Notes: generated from the sequence alone by a model not told the origin. A DNA stretch of 12,445 nucleotides from Burkholderiales bacterium (GCA_019234745.1 JAFAKZ010000359.1:1-12445); one strand, 5' to 3'; shown: positions 1 through 6,723, numbered from the stretch's first letter. Made by a program: numbers and translations.

Positions 1-132
1 CGCGTGCGGCTCTTCCGCCTCGCTCACGCCCAGCTGCCCCTGCGGGATCAGCTCGATGTCGAGTTCGGCGAAGAGGCGCTGGAATTCGCGCAGTTTGCCC
101 GCATTATTACTGGCAAGCACAAGTCGTTTCAT
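1..132 (-). CDS. rdgB: RdgB, XTP/dITP (non-canonical purine NTP) pyrophosphatase, N-terminal part
   Basis: Only the first 44 codons are inside the window; the gene continues past the left edge. The protein starts MKRLVLASNNAGKLREF, the classic HAM1/RdgB opening in which the SNNxGKxxEF segment binds the nucleotide triphosphate, and continues into a 'PQGQLGVSEAEEP' stretch typical of the family. RdgB hydrolyses XTP, ITP and dITP to monophosphates in the cytoplasm and so keeps deaminated purines out of DNA and RNA. Its ATG overlaps the stop of the preceding gene by four bases (ATGA), implying translational coupling at the end of the rph operon. In many betaproteobacteria rdgB directly follows rph; here four genes lie between them. 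Recognition is from sequence pattern and is strong despite truncation. Confidence 0.93.
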   Translation of the reverse strand, partial: MKRLVLASNNAGKLREFQRLFAELDIELIPQGQLGVSEAEEPHA

Positions 133-635
133 GGTGAATCAGCCTCTATTGCACCCAATATGGGGGCGGGCAGCGCAAGGCGCAAGGCGGTGGCGAATTT
201 GTCCGGCTCGGGCAGGCCAAAACATAGTCGCCGCCCGTCGCGCAGGGCGATCGCCACGCCGTAGTTCAGCGCCGGCGTGAAATTGCCGCCGTGCACCTCG
301 ACACCGTTCACCGTGCGCACGTAACGGCGCGGCGCATCAGGTAAGGCCACGACCTCGACACCCACAATGTCAGCCAGCTGCACGCTGCGCACGCCTTCGT
401 GGTGCACCAGGCCCCAGCGCCAGTACAGGTTCGCGCCGTCGCACCAGATGCGGTAGGCCACACGTGGGGCAATCCACCACAGCAGCACGATGGCCAGCAC
501 CAAGTAAGTAAGCTGCAGCCAGGGCGGCGCGTCCAGCTTATGCGCCAGGCCGCCAGCCAGCCCGAGCGCCAAGACGCCGACCAAGGCGGGCGACCACAAG
601 GCCCACTGGCTCGGCGCGTGCTTCGCTATCTTCAT
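129..635 (-). CDS. Hypothetical two-TM membrane protein with beta-rich (PH-like) C-terminal half
   Basis: This 168-residue protein is not recognised by name. Residues about 13-31 and 39-57 are hydrophobic and look like two membrane helices. The remainder, from about residue 63, alternates short hydrophobic strands with charged turns (for example YRIWCDGANLYWRWGL and VAIALRDGRRLCFGL). That layout resembles bacterial PH-like (bPH/YdbT-type) proteins anchored by an N-terminal hairpin, but this is inference from shape only. The ATG is preceded by GAGG five bases upstream. It begins seven bases after the aspartic protease stop and overlaps rdgB by ATGA, so it is surely co-transcribed. No catalytic residues are evident; a structural or membrane-sensing role is possible but not shown. 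Confidence 0.75.
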   Translation of the reverse strand: MKIAKHAPSQWALWSPALVGVLALGLAGGLAHKLDAPPWLQLTYLVLAIVLLWWIAPRVAYRIWCDGANLYWRWGLVHHEGVRSVQLADIVGVEVVALPDAPRRYVRTVNGVEVHGGNFTPALNYGVAIALRDGRRLCFGLPEPDKFATALRLALPAPILGAIEADSP

Positions 636-642
636 CGCCGCC

Positions 643-1293
643 TCAGAAGCGCTTGGTCAGCGTCATATAGTCGCCATTGCGCTGCATGGAGAAGCGGCTC
701 AGCACGGTCATGCCCACCAGGGGCTCGGCGGGGAAATTGCCCGGGTTCACCGTTGCATCCACGTTGTAGAGCACAATGCCACCGACCTTGACCATGGGCA
801 CCGCTACGCGCCAGGCACGTATCATCCCCTGCGCCGTCCCGACGGTAACGGTGGGTGTGAACTTGTCGATCTTGACGCCAAGCCGTATCGCCTGGCTGTA
901 GGAGAGGGCCAGTGTGGTGGCCCCCGTGTCGATCAGGCCCGTCATACTGGCCGTATCGTTGCCCACCTCCACGAAGAAGTGGCCGCCCATGCTGTGCAAG
1001 GTGATCTTGCTGCTTCCGCTGTCGCTGCCCGCACCGCCATACACGCCCTGCCCCATGCTGATCGTCTTGCGCTGGCCATTCGTTTCCACGACCACGGAAT
1101 CGCTGCCGACAGATACGAGCTTGAACCCATGCGCCGTGTCACCGACCGATACAATTTCCTGCTTGCCGTCGAAGGCAATCGAAGCCTTACTCGAGCCTAG
1201 CGTAGCGACCAGCACGGGTACGGCACCAGCCAACGCACTCGCCCCCGCCAGCGCTAATAGCAATGCGACCTTGCGCAACCTCGTCCGACTCAT
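643..1293 (-). CDS. Exported retropepsin-like (clan AA, TIGR02281-type) aspartic protease
   Basis: The 216-residue protein has a basic start (MSRTRLRK), a hydrophobic core at residues 9-24 and an AGA-like cleavage region, so it should be exported to the periplasm. Residues about 27-80 form a small beta domain reminiscent of GspC/PilP-type homology regions (IAFDGKQEIVSVGDTAHGFKLVSV). The catalytic part carries LIDTGATTLALS with Asp122-Thr123-Gly124, the single-DTG motif of retropepsin-like proteases, which act as homodimers. The C-terminal PLVGMTVLSRF is the usual distal element of this family. The natural substrate is unknown. Its start overlaps the dusA stop by ATGA, so its translation is likely coupled to dusA. 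Family identification is by motif and layout. Confidence 0.87.
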   Translation of the reverse strand: MSRTRLRKVALLLALAGASALAGAVPVLVATLGSSKASIAFDGKQEIVSVGDTAHGFKLVSVGSDSVVVETNGQRKTISMGQGVYGGAGSDSGSSKITLHSMGGHFFVEVGNDTASMTGLIDTGATTLALSYSQAIRLGVKIDKFTPTVTVGTAQGMIRAWRVAVPMVKVGGIVLYNVDATVNPGNFPAEPLVGMTVLSRFSMQRNGDYMTLTKRF

Positions 1294-2318
1294 GCGGCTT
1301 CCTCCACGGCGGGGTGTTCGACTTGTTCAAGTGCGCGCAGGATCAGCTCCGGCCCCGCGCCATTCAACAGCTTGCTGTCCGACAGCATACGGCGCCAAGC
1401 GCGTGCTCCGGGTCGTCCTTGGTAGAGGCCCAGCACGTGCCGCACGATATGCTTGGGCAAGGTGCGGCCATTCTTCATGCACTCGGCAATATAGGGCATG
1501 AGCGCATGTGCCACCTCGCCGCGCGTGGCAACAGGTGCATCGTCGCCATAGTAACGCTGGTCAACGCCGGCAAACTGGTATGGGTCGTGATAGGCCATGC
1601 GGCCAATCATCACGCCATCCACGTGCGCCAGCTGCGCGTCGACCTCATCCCAGTCGGCGATGCCGCCATTGATCAGGATTTCGAGCTGCGGAAAATCGCG
1701 CTTCAGGCGGTGCACGTAGTCATACTTGAGCGGCGGAATCTCCCGGTTCTCCTTGGGCGACAGGCCCTTCAGAATCGCATTGCGCGCGTGCACGATAAAG
1801 ACCTCGCAACCTGCGTCCGCCACCGCGCCCACGAAGTCGCGCAGGAATTCGTAATGCTCCACCTCGTCGATGCCAATGCGGTGCTTCACGGTGACGGGGA
1901 TGTCGACGACATCGCGCATCGCCTTCACGCAGTCCGACACCAAGGCCGGCTCCGCCATCAGGCAGGCGCCGAAAGACCCGGACTGCACACGCTCGCTCGG
2001 GCAGCCGACATTGAGGTTCACCTCGTCGTAGCCCCACTGCTCAACGATACGCGCACAGCCGGCGAGATCGGTCGGATCGGAGCCGCCGAGCTGCAGGGCA
2101 ACGGGGTGTTCGCACGCGGTGAAGTCGAGAAAGCGCGACTTGTCGCCGTAAAGGATGGCGCCCGTCGTTACCATCTCGGTGTACAGATAGGCATGCCGGC
2201 TGATCTGGCGCAGGAAGAAGCGGTAGTGCCGATCCGTCCAGTCCAGCATGGGGGCGACGCAGATGCGGCGGGGAGTGCCGGCACCTTGGAGCAAACTGCC
2301 ATTAGTATTAGAAGGCAT
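1290..2318 (-). CDS. dusA: DusA, tRNA-dihydrouridine(20/20a) synthase
   Basis: DusA reduces uridines 20 and 20a in the tRNA D-loop using FMN and NADPH. The protein shows the family blocks in order: VAPMLDWTDRHYR near residue 21 (FMN-binding start of the TIM barrel), TEMVTTGAILYGD around 47, VALQLGGSDP around 73, and VNLNVGCPSERVQSGSFGAC at 100-119, where Cys106 of GCPS is the expected proton donor. HRIGID and NGGI further on are flavin and phosphate contacts. GCPSERVQ plus the C-terminal helical part (HVLGLYQGRPGARAWRRML) mark the DusA subfamily. A GTG eight codons upstream (2342) would overlap the previous gene and lacks a ribosome site; the ATG used here follows GGGAATTGAATTAGGT seven bases after that gene's stop. 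Length is 342 residues, normal for DusA. Confidence 0.96.
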   Translation of the reverse strand: MPSNTNGSLLQGAGTPRRICVAPMLDWTDRHYRFFLRQISRHAYLYTEMVTTGAILYGDKSRFLDFTACEHPVALQLGGSDPTDLAGCARIVEQWGYDEVNLNVGCPSERVQSGSFGACLMAEPALVSDCVKAMRDVVDIPVTVKHRIGIDEVEHYEFLRDFVGAVADAGCEVFIVHARNAILKGLSPKENREIPPLKYDYVHRLKRDFPQLEILINGGIADWDEVDAQLAHVDGVMIGRMAYHDPYQFAGVDQRYYGDDAPVATRGEVAHALMPYIAECMKNGRTLPKHIVRHVLGLYQGRPGARAWRRMLSDSKLLNGAGPELILRALEQVEHPAVEEAA

Positions 2319-2325
2319 ACCTAAT

Positions 2326-2706
2326 TCAATTCCCTGTACCACGCAGCGCCCAGCCGAAGCTCAGCACCCAACGATTACCACCGCAGCGCGTCACGCTGTG
2401 CATCATGATATCCGGCCGAAAGAAGAACAGCCGACCTGCAAAGGACCAACAGGAACGCCCATCTTCGTGCACGCACTCGAAAGCACCGCCCTCGCGGGGC
2501 TGCCACAGCACCAGATTGAGCCTGAAGTGGCGCCCATCCTTGACGGCATCGCGGTGCGGCGGAATATGGCTTCCTGCCGGGTAACGTATCAGGTGGCCAT
2601 CAAACCCGAGCAGCGCCCTGCCGAGCCAGGTAGGCCACTTTACGTGCAAGAACGTCAGCGTCTGATAGCCCGTCTGCTGCCGACCCGCCTTGAAGCCCAC
2701 AGCCAT
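2326..2706 (-). CDS. Small 2OG-Fe(II) dioxygenase domain protein
   Basis: A stand-alone 126-residue protein with the double-stranded beta-helix signature of 2-oxoglutarate/Fe(II) oxygenases. The iron triad is visible as His51-x-Asp53 (IPPHRDAV) and His103 (MMHSV), and Arg112 in NRWVLSFG is placed to bind 2-oxoglutarate. IRYPAGSHIPPHRD, FRLNLVLWQP and RLFFFRPD are strands around the site. Nothing extra is fused to it, so substrate specificity cannot be read off; it is shorter than most oxygenases of this superfamily but keeps every catalytic residue. It begins two bases after the rph stop and ends seven bases before dusA, between two tRNA-acting enzymes, which suggests but does not prove an RNA- or translation-related substrate. 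The start is the first ATG after rph. Confidence 0.85.
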   Translation of the reverse strand: MAVGFKAGRQQTGYQTLTFLHVKWPTWLGRALLGFDGHLIRYPAGSHIPPHRDAVKDGRHFRLNLVLWQPREGGAFECVHEDGRSCWSFAGRLFFFRPDIMMHSVTRCGGNRWVLSFGWALRGTGN

Positions 2707-2708
2707 GC

Positions 2709-3425
2709 TTAAGCTGCCAACGCCTGGGTTTGCGCCGCCACCAGTTGGCCAATCCCACCTTGCGCCAGCTCGATCAGCTTGTTCATCTCATCGCGCGTAA
2801 ACGGTGTGCCCTCGGCCGTACCCTGCAGCTCCACGAAGCCGCCGGCACCCGTCATGACGACGTTCATGTCCGTATCGCAGTCGCTGTCTTCAGGGTAGTC
2901 GAGGTCGAGCACCGGTTCACCCTGGAACACACCGACGGAGACGGCGGCCACGTGGTCGCGGATGGGGCTGGCGGCAAGCTTGCCGTCGGCGATCAATTTG
3001 GCAATAGCATCGCTCAACGCGACGAAGGCGCCCGTGATGCTGGCGCAGCGCGTGCCGCCGTCGGCCTGGATGACGTCGCAGTCGATGGTGATCTGGCGCT
3101 CGCCCAGGGCCTTGAGGTCGACCACGGCGCGCAGGCTGCGGCCGATCAGGCGCTGGATTTCCTGCGTGCGGCCGGTCTGCTTGCCGCTCGCAGCCTCACG
3201 CCGGCTACGCGTATTGGTGGCGCGCGGCAGCATGCCGTATTCGGCCGTCACCCAGCCTTCGCCCTTGCCCTTCAGGAAGGGCGGCACGCTCTCTTCCACG
3301 CTGGCCGTGCAGATGACCTTGGTATCGCCCATCTCGATAAGCACGGAGCCTTCGGCGTGGCGGGTGTAATGGCGGGTGATGCGGACGTTGCGGAGCTGGC
3401 TGGCAGAGCGGCCGGAGGGGCGCAT
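2709..3425 (-). CDS. rph: RNase PH, phosphorolytic 3'-5' exoribonuclease
   Basis: RNase PH trims the 3' ends of tRNA precursors by phosphorolysis, as a cytoplasmic hexamer. The 238-residue length equals the family norm. Recognisable blocks are the start MRPSGRSASQLR, TRHAEGSVLIEMGDTKVIC, GWVTAEYGMLPRAT, the basic RNA-contact stretch with TRSRREA, IQRLIGRSLRAVVD (phosphate-binding Arg) and CDVIQADGGTRCASITGA, then LDLDYPEDSDCDTDMNVVM near the active site. No frameshift of the kind known from E. coli K-12 is present. The ATG is preceded by AAGAGG at a good distance and by a TATAAT hexamer further up. It heads the minus-strand operon that runs to rdgB. Confidence 0.97.
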   Translation of the reverse strand: MRPSGRSASQLRNVRITRHYTRHAEGSVLIEMGDTKVICTASVEESVPPFLKGKGEGWVTAEYGMLPRATNTRSRREAASGKQTGRTQEIQRLIGRSLRAVVDLKALGERQITIDCDVIQADGGTRCASITGAFVALSDAIAKLIADGKLAASPIRDHVAAVSVGVFQGEPVLDLDYPEDSDCDTDMNVVMTGAGGFVELQGTAEGTPFTRDEMNKLIELAQGGIGQLVAAQTQALAA

Positions 3426-3454
3426 GGAAAAACCTCTTTACGGATCAAGGGCGA

Positions 3455-3460
3455 ATTATA
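3455..3460 (-). promoter_or_regulatory. Probable -10 element of the rph operon promoter
   Basis: Reading the minus strand, a perfect TATAAT lies 30 bases upstream of the rph ATG, in the short spacer behind the heptamer inverted repeat. No good TTGACA-like -35 is found at 16-18 bases, so recognition would rest on the -10 or on an activator. The predicted transcript start leaves a short leader that contains the AAGAGG ribosome site. Likely the promoter for rph through rdgB. Confidence 0.5.
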
Positions 3461-3499
3461 CCTCAGCCCTGCCCTTGCCGGCCCGGCACGCTTGGATAG

Positions 3500-3592
3500 G
3501 TGAAAAGTGAAACGTGAGGTGTGAAAGGTGGTTTCAGCGGCGCCGCCGCCACATTTCATAGGCGCTGCGCGCCATCACATTTCACGTTTCAC
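3500..3592. repeat. Heptamer (GTGAAAN) tandem array forming a long imperfect inverted repeat
   Basis: From 3500 to 3534 five consecutive 7-base units start with GTG (GTGAAAA, GTGAAAC, GTGAGGT, GTGAAAG, GTGGTTT). The same unit recurs inverted at 3572-3592 (GTGAAAC, GTGAAAT, GTGATGG read on the minus strand). Arms 3507-3524 and 3575-3592 are complementary over 18 positions with two G-U wobbles. The loop holds the smaller hairpins TGAAA/TTTCA (3522-3536) and GGCGC/GCGCC (3561-3573) and the palindrome GCGGCGCCGC. The right arm starts five bases after the PP2C phosphatase stop; on that strand the stem is followed by TTTTC, so it may end kinase-phosphatase transcripts before the rph promoter. Its origin (genome-wide repeat or local) cannot be judged here. 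Confidence 0.75.
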
Positions 3593-3596
3593 CCAA

Positions 3597-4514
3597 TCAC
3601 TTCGAATACTTCTTGATGGCGTTCTGAATCTCGGCAATCGCCGCCTCGATATCCGACTCCGACACGTCGCGGCTTTCCTTCAACGTCTTGTCGGCATCCA
3701 GTGCATTGAGGCGCGTGGTGACTTCGCCATCGAGCAGCTTGCGCGTGGACAGCGCCGCGGTGGAAGGGAAGTCGTCCTCCTCATGCCAGTTCACGGCCAC
3801 GCCGGTGAGGTTGTCGCCATGGATGCCGCCGCGCGCCTCGGCGCGATCCAGCAGCTGCGGCAGCGCGTAGAGCGCCGGGTAGGACGACAGCAACTCCTCC
3901 AGTTCCTTCTGCTGCACGCCGCCCCAGAGGCCGTCCGTGCACAGCAGGACAGCGTCGGCATCCAAGAGCGGTACCTTTCCGCCGATCTCCACATCGGGCG
4001 GGAACATGGAACCCAGGCAGTTATAAATCTTGTTCTTTTCCGGGTGGTGCTCCGCTTCTTCTTCCGTGATCTTGCCCGTGTCGACCATCTGCTGCACCTT
4101 GGAATGGTCCTTGGTGCGCGCCAGCATGCGGCCCGCACGGATCAGGTAGAGGCGCGAATCGCCCACGTGCGCCCAGTACAGCACGCCATCCTGCACGATG
4201 GCGGCGACGACGGTGGTGCGCGGCGTTTCCAGCAGGTTATGGTTGGACGCATAGTTGAGGATGGCGTCGTGGCACTTGTTGAATGCATCGCTCAGGAACT
4301 GGTGCGGGTTCTGGATAGTAGGCCGGGCCTTGCGCTGGAACAGCTCGGCCAAGAGCTCCACCGTGATCTGCGCCGCCACCTCGCCGTGCAGATGCCCGCC
4401 CATGCCGTCGGCCACCACCATAAGCAGTGCGTCGCGGCTGTACGAGTAGCACATGCGATCCTGGTTGTACTGTCGCGCCCCCCGGCGCGTTTCCTGAAAG
4501 ATGGTGAACTTCAT
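3597..4514 (-). CDS. PP2C-type (PPM) Ser/Thr protein phosphatase
   Basis: The 305-residue protein carries the metal-dependent PPM motifs in order: RQYNQDR with Asp19, VADGMGGH with Asp36-Gly37, HVGDSRLYLI (116-125), CTDGLWGG with Asp194, and GDNLTGVAV with Asp234-Asn235. These residues bind two Mn2+/Mg2+ ions and the phosphoprotein substrate. After the catalytic domain (about residue 241) a tail of roughly 60 charged residues ends in a predicted helix (ESDIEAAIAEIQNAIKKYSK); its role is unknown and may be partner binding. There is no signal peptide or membrane helix, so it is cytoplasmic. AGGAG sits six bases before the ATG. It lies 36 bases downstream of a Ser/Thr kinase and very likely reverses that kinase's phosphorylations. 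Confidence 0.95.
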   Translation of the reverse strand: MKFTIFQETRRGARQYNQDRMCYSYSRDALLMVVADGMGGHLHGEVAAQITVELLAELFQRKARPTIQNPHQFLSDAFNKCHDAILNYASNHNLLETPRTTVVAAIVQDGVLYWAHVGDSRLYLIRAGRMLARTKDHSKVQQMVDTGKITEEEAEHHPEKNKIYNCLGSMFPPDVEIGGKVPLLDADAVLLCTDGLWGGVQQKELEELLSSYPALYALPQLLDRAEARGGIHGDNLTGVAVNWHEEDDFPSTAALSTRKLLDGEVTTRLNALDADKTLKESRDVSESDIEAAIAEIQNAIKKYSK

Positions 4515-4550
4515 CGTTCACTCCTGTCCTTGTGTTAGGGTCAGTTGACC

Positions 4551-5531
4551 TTACTTGCCCGGGGCCCTGCCCAGGCGCAATTCGATCTTGCCCAACTTCG
4601 TCACCGTGTCCTTGAAGCCCGAGAACAGCCCAATCGGGCGCTTGTCCGGCTCGCTGGCCGCAATTTCCAGCAATTCTTTCTGCACTTCGCGCACACTCTG
4701 CGGCCGCCCAAGCGGGTCGAGTACCAGGCACCAGTCGATCAGCTCCAGCAAGCGCTTCGAGTAACGCCCCGCCCACAGTTTAGCGACGGACTGGTACTTG
4801 TCCTCGCGCGTGCGCTGGTCGGCTGCTTGCGGCGCCAGGCCACTCATGCAGGCGAAAATGCTGGCGCCCACACTGTAGATATCGCTCCACGGCCCCAGCT
4901 TTTCGCGGTCCGAATAGTGCTCGGGCGAGGCGAAGCCGGGCGTATACATGGGCGTGAACTTGGAAATCTTGTCACCCAGCGCCTCGCGCGCCGAACCGAA
5001 GTCCAGCAGCACGGGCGAGCCATCACGGCGGATATAGATGTTCGCGGGCTTGATGTCGAGGTGCAAGAGTTTCTGCAAATGTACTTCACGCAGGCCGTTG
5101 AGGAGATGCACGAAGACGTAGAGGATCATATTTTCCTTCACGCCGCCTTCCGTGATCTGGATTTCCTTCTGCAAGGTGCGGCCGCGCTCGTACTCCATGA
5201 CCATGTAGACGGTCTCGTTGGCACGGAAGAAATTGACCACGCGCACCACGTTCGGGTGGCGGATCTGTGCCAGCGTCTTGCCTTCCTCGAAGAAGCATTT
5301 CATGCCATGGCGGAAGAGCGCCAGGTTGTCGGCCGAGGTGGCGAGCACACGGTCGCCCTCGCTACGCAGCGCCAAGCCATTGGGCAGGTATTCCTTGATC
5401 GCCACGGGCTGGTCGTGCTCGTCGTGAGCGAGATAGACGATAGAGAACCCGCCCGCCGACAATTGCTTGACGATGGTGTAATTCAGCAACTGGTAGCCGC
5501 GTTCTAGCGGCATATTGTTGGGCGGTGGCAT
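4551..5531 (-). CDS. Hanks-type Ser/Thr protein kinase, cytoplasmic
   Basis: The 326-residue protein is mostly one kinase domain. Visible are the glycine loop LSAGGFSIVYLA (24-35), the ATP-binding Lys46 in VAIKEYLP, a helix-C Glu at 82/83, HLDIKPANI (157-165) with catalytic Asp159 and Asn164, DFG at 177-179 and SPE at 202-204. The usual HRD Arg is replaced by Leu, making it a non-RD kinase, so activation-loop phosphorylation may matter less, although Thr193 and Thr197 lie in the loop. The C-terminal tail (from about 285) is short and has no PASTA repeats or transmembrane helix. The ATG at 5531 has only a poor ribosome site; a second ATG at 5513 is a possible alternative. It is followed by its likely phosphatase partner in the same operon. 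Confidence 0.94.
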   Translation of the reverse strand: MPPPNNMPLERGYQLLNYTIVKQLSAGGFSIVYLAHDEHDQPVAIKEYLPNGLALRSEGDRVLATSADNLALFRHGMKCFFEEGKTLAQIRHPNVVRVVNFFRANETVYMVMEYERGRTLQKEIQITEGGVKENMILYVFVHLLNGLREVHLQKLLHLDIKPANIYIRRDGSPVLLDFGSAREALGDKISKFTPMYTPGFASPEHYSDREKLGPWSDIYSVGASIFACMSGLAPQAADQRTREDKYQSVAKLWAGRYSKRLLELIDWCLVLDPLGRPQSVREVQKELLEIAASEPDKRPIGLFSGFKDTVTKLGKIELRLGRAPGK

Positions 5532-5627
5532 CAGGAACTCATTGACTCAGTGCTTCATTCTGGCGGTATGGCTTGTAGTCTAACCGCTCACCTGCCGCAA
5601 ACGGTAACGCGCCGTTGAAATCAACGC

Positions 5628-5658
5628 GTTATAGTCGATTATTAGCGCGGTTTCGCAA
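5628..5658 (-). promoter_or_regulatory. Possible kinase-phosphatase operon promoter
   Basis: On the minus strand TTGCGA (5658-5653) and TATAAC (5633-5628) lie about 100 bases upstream of the kinase ATG. The 19-base spacer is longer than ideal. The palindrome CGTTGA-AA-TCAACG begins two bases downstream of the -10, a fitting place for an operator. Weak support only. Confidence 0.3.
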
Positions 5659-5684
5659 CAACGGGCATGCGTACGTCATGTGCA

Positions 5685-5708
5685 CAGGCTGCGCCCATAT
5701 GCAGCCTG
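5685..5708. repeat. Perfect inverted repeat CAGGCTGC-N8-GCAGCCTG
   Basis: Two exact 8-base arms surround an 8-base AT-containing centre (GCCCATAT). It sits about 27 bases upstream of the probable yicC -10 element, an operator-like position. The right arm also takes part in a second hairpin with 5715-5721. No T-run follows on either strand, so a terminator is unlikely. Confidence 0.5.
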
Positions 5709-5731
5709 CCTGACGGCGGGCAGCATGGGTA

Positions 5732-5740
5732 TGCTAATAT
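5732..5740 (+). promoter_or_regulatory. Probable extended -10 promoter of yicC
   Basis: TGC-TAATAT fits an extended -10 element (TGn then a TATAAT-like hexamer) 117 bases upstream of the yicC ATG. The best -35 candidate, CTGACG at 5710-5715, is 19 bases away, so the TG extension is probably what matters. The inverted repeat AGCAT-GGGT-ATGCT overlaps it and could be an operator. Confidence 0.45.
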
Positions 5741-5754
5741 TCCGGCCTCGACGC

Positions 5755-5782
5755 GGTGCCGGCGCATTTTTTGCCCGGTACC
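5755..5782 (+). promoter_or_regulatory. Leader hairpin in the yicC 5' region
   Basis: GGTGCCGG (5755-5762) pairs with CCGGTACC (5775-5782) over eight positions with one G-U wobble; the loop carries six T residues. It would lie near the 5' end of a transcript started from the extended -10 at 5732-5740. No T-run follows the stem, so it is more likely a stability or regulatory structure than a terminator. Confidence 0.4.
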
Positions 5783-5856
5783 CTACCTAGCATTATCACC
5801 GAATTGTGATTTTCGCCCAGCCTAATGTAAAGCGGCTGATTGCTTGGAGCGCACGC

Positions 5857-6723
5857 ATGATTCTCAGTATGACAGGCTACGCCATCGCCACCCGTGAACT
5901 TGCCGGCGGGCTCTTGAGCGTTGAACTACGGGCTGTCAATCATCGTTTCCTGGATTTGAACGTCCGTCTGCCGGACGAATTGCGTCCTATCGAAAACCAG
6001 ATTCGTGAAAAGTTGGCAGGCCGTGTTTCGCGCGGCAAGCTGGATTGTCGGGTAGGCTTCTCCGCGCGCGCGGATTCGCAGCCCAAGCTGCAACTCAATA
6101 CCGATCTGCTGCGCCAACTCGTGGCACTGGCCACCGAGGTGCGCGGCATTGCGCCGCAGGCGAGCGAACTAAGCACGGGCGAGCTGATGCGCTGGCCGGG
6201 CGTGTTGGTGACGGACGCCGTTACACCCGAAGAAATGCAGCGCACGGCGCTCGACCTCCTGGAAGCGGCGCTGACCGACTTCACCGCCACGCGTAGCCGC
6301 GAAGGCAGCAAGCTGGCCGCCGCCATGCTGGAGCGCGTAGAGCGCATGGACGCCATCGTCACCGAGCTGCAGCCGCGCCTGCCCGGCATCGTGGCCGCGT
6401 ATGACGAGAAGCTGAAGCAGCGCCTGGTCGAAGCACTCGGCAGCGCGGATGACGACCGAGTGCGCCAGGAAGTCGTGCTGTTCGCGCAGAAGATCGACGT
6501 GGCAGAGGAAATCACGCGCCTGTTCACGCACCTGGCCGAGTTGCGCCGCATCCTCAAGCAGGGTGGCGCCGTGGGCAAACGCCTGGACTTCCTGATGCAG
6601 GAACTGCACCGCGAGGCCAATACGCTGGGCTCCAAGTCGGTCGCCACCGAGACGAGCCAAGGCTCGCTGGAACTCAAGGTGTTGATCGACCAGATGCGCG
6701 AGCAGGTACAGAACATCGAATAA
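5857..6723 (+). CDS. yicC: YicC/YloC family endoribonuclease
   Basis: The protein starts MILSMTGYAIATREL and continues SVELRAVNHRFLDLNVRLPDEL, the diagnostic N-terminal block of the family. The C-terminal block includes RLDFLMQELHREANTLGSKS and LELKVLIDQMREQVQNIE, also near invariant. At 288 residues it matches the usual size (about 287-290). Family members are endoribonucleases implicated in RNA turnover. An in-frame ATG 17 codons upstream (5806) would add residues not seen in the family; the ATG used here has GGAG seven bases upstream. It begins the plus-strand run to gmk and rpoZ, the standard proteobacterial yicC-gmk order. No substitution of conserved residues was noticed. Confidence 0.95.
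   Translation: MILSMTGYAIATRELAGGLLSVELRAVNHRFLDLNVRLPDELRPIENQIREKLAGRVSRGKLDCRVGFSARADSQPKLQLNTDLLRQLVALATEVRGIAPQASELSTGELMRWPGVLVTDAVTPEEMQRTALDLLEAALTDFTATRSREGSKLAAAMLERVERMDAIVTELQPRLPGIVAAYDEKLKQRLVEALGSADDDRVRQEVVLFAQKIDVAEEITRLFTHLAELRRILKQGGAVGKRLDFLMQELHREANTLGSKSVATETSQGSLELKVLIDQMREQVQNIE

Larger units (their letters stand above)
5532..5856. other. Divergent control region between kinase and yicC
   Basis: These 325 bases hold no credible gene. They contain, left to right: a small palindrome CGTTGA-AA-TCAACG (5613-5626); a weak kinase promoter on the minus strand; a perfect 8-base inverted repeat CAGGCTGC/GCAGCCTG (5685-5708); an overlapping hairpin GCCTGCC/GGCGGGC (5704-5721); AGCAT/ATGCT (5722-5735) overlapping the yicC -10; and a leader hairpin (5755-5782). 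The local drop in GC supports promoter function. Confidence 0.6.

Noticed and set aside
1263..2324. 353-residue plus-strand frame across dusA
   Set aside because: Exact antisense of a well conserved dusA; composition is typical of a shadow frame.
2319..2342. GTG start giving DusA eight extra residues
   Set aside because: It overlaps the oxygenase gene and lacks an upstream ribosome site.
3500..3534. CRISPR-like array of heptamers
   Set aside because: Units are seven bases and contiguous with no spacers, so this is a simple tandem repeat.
3528..5507. Plus-strand frames of 336 and 320 residues over the phosphatase and kinase genes
   Set aside because: Antisense to genes whose full catalytic motif sets are present; no family pattern in the shadows.
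5806..5856. 17-codon N-terminal extension of YicC
   Set aside because: Family proteins start at MI-SMTGYA, and the ATG at 5857 has a better ribosome site.
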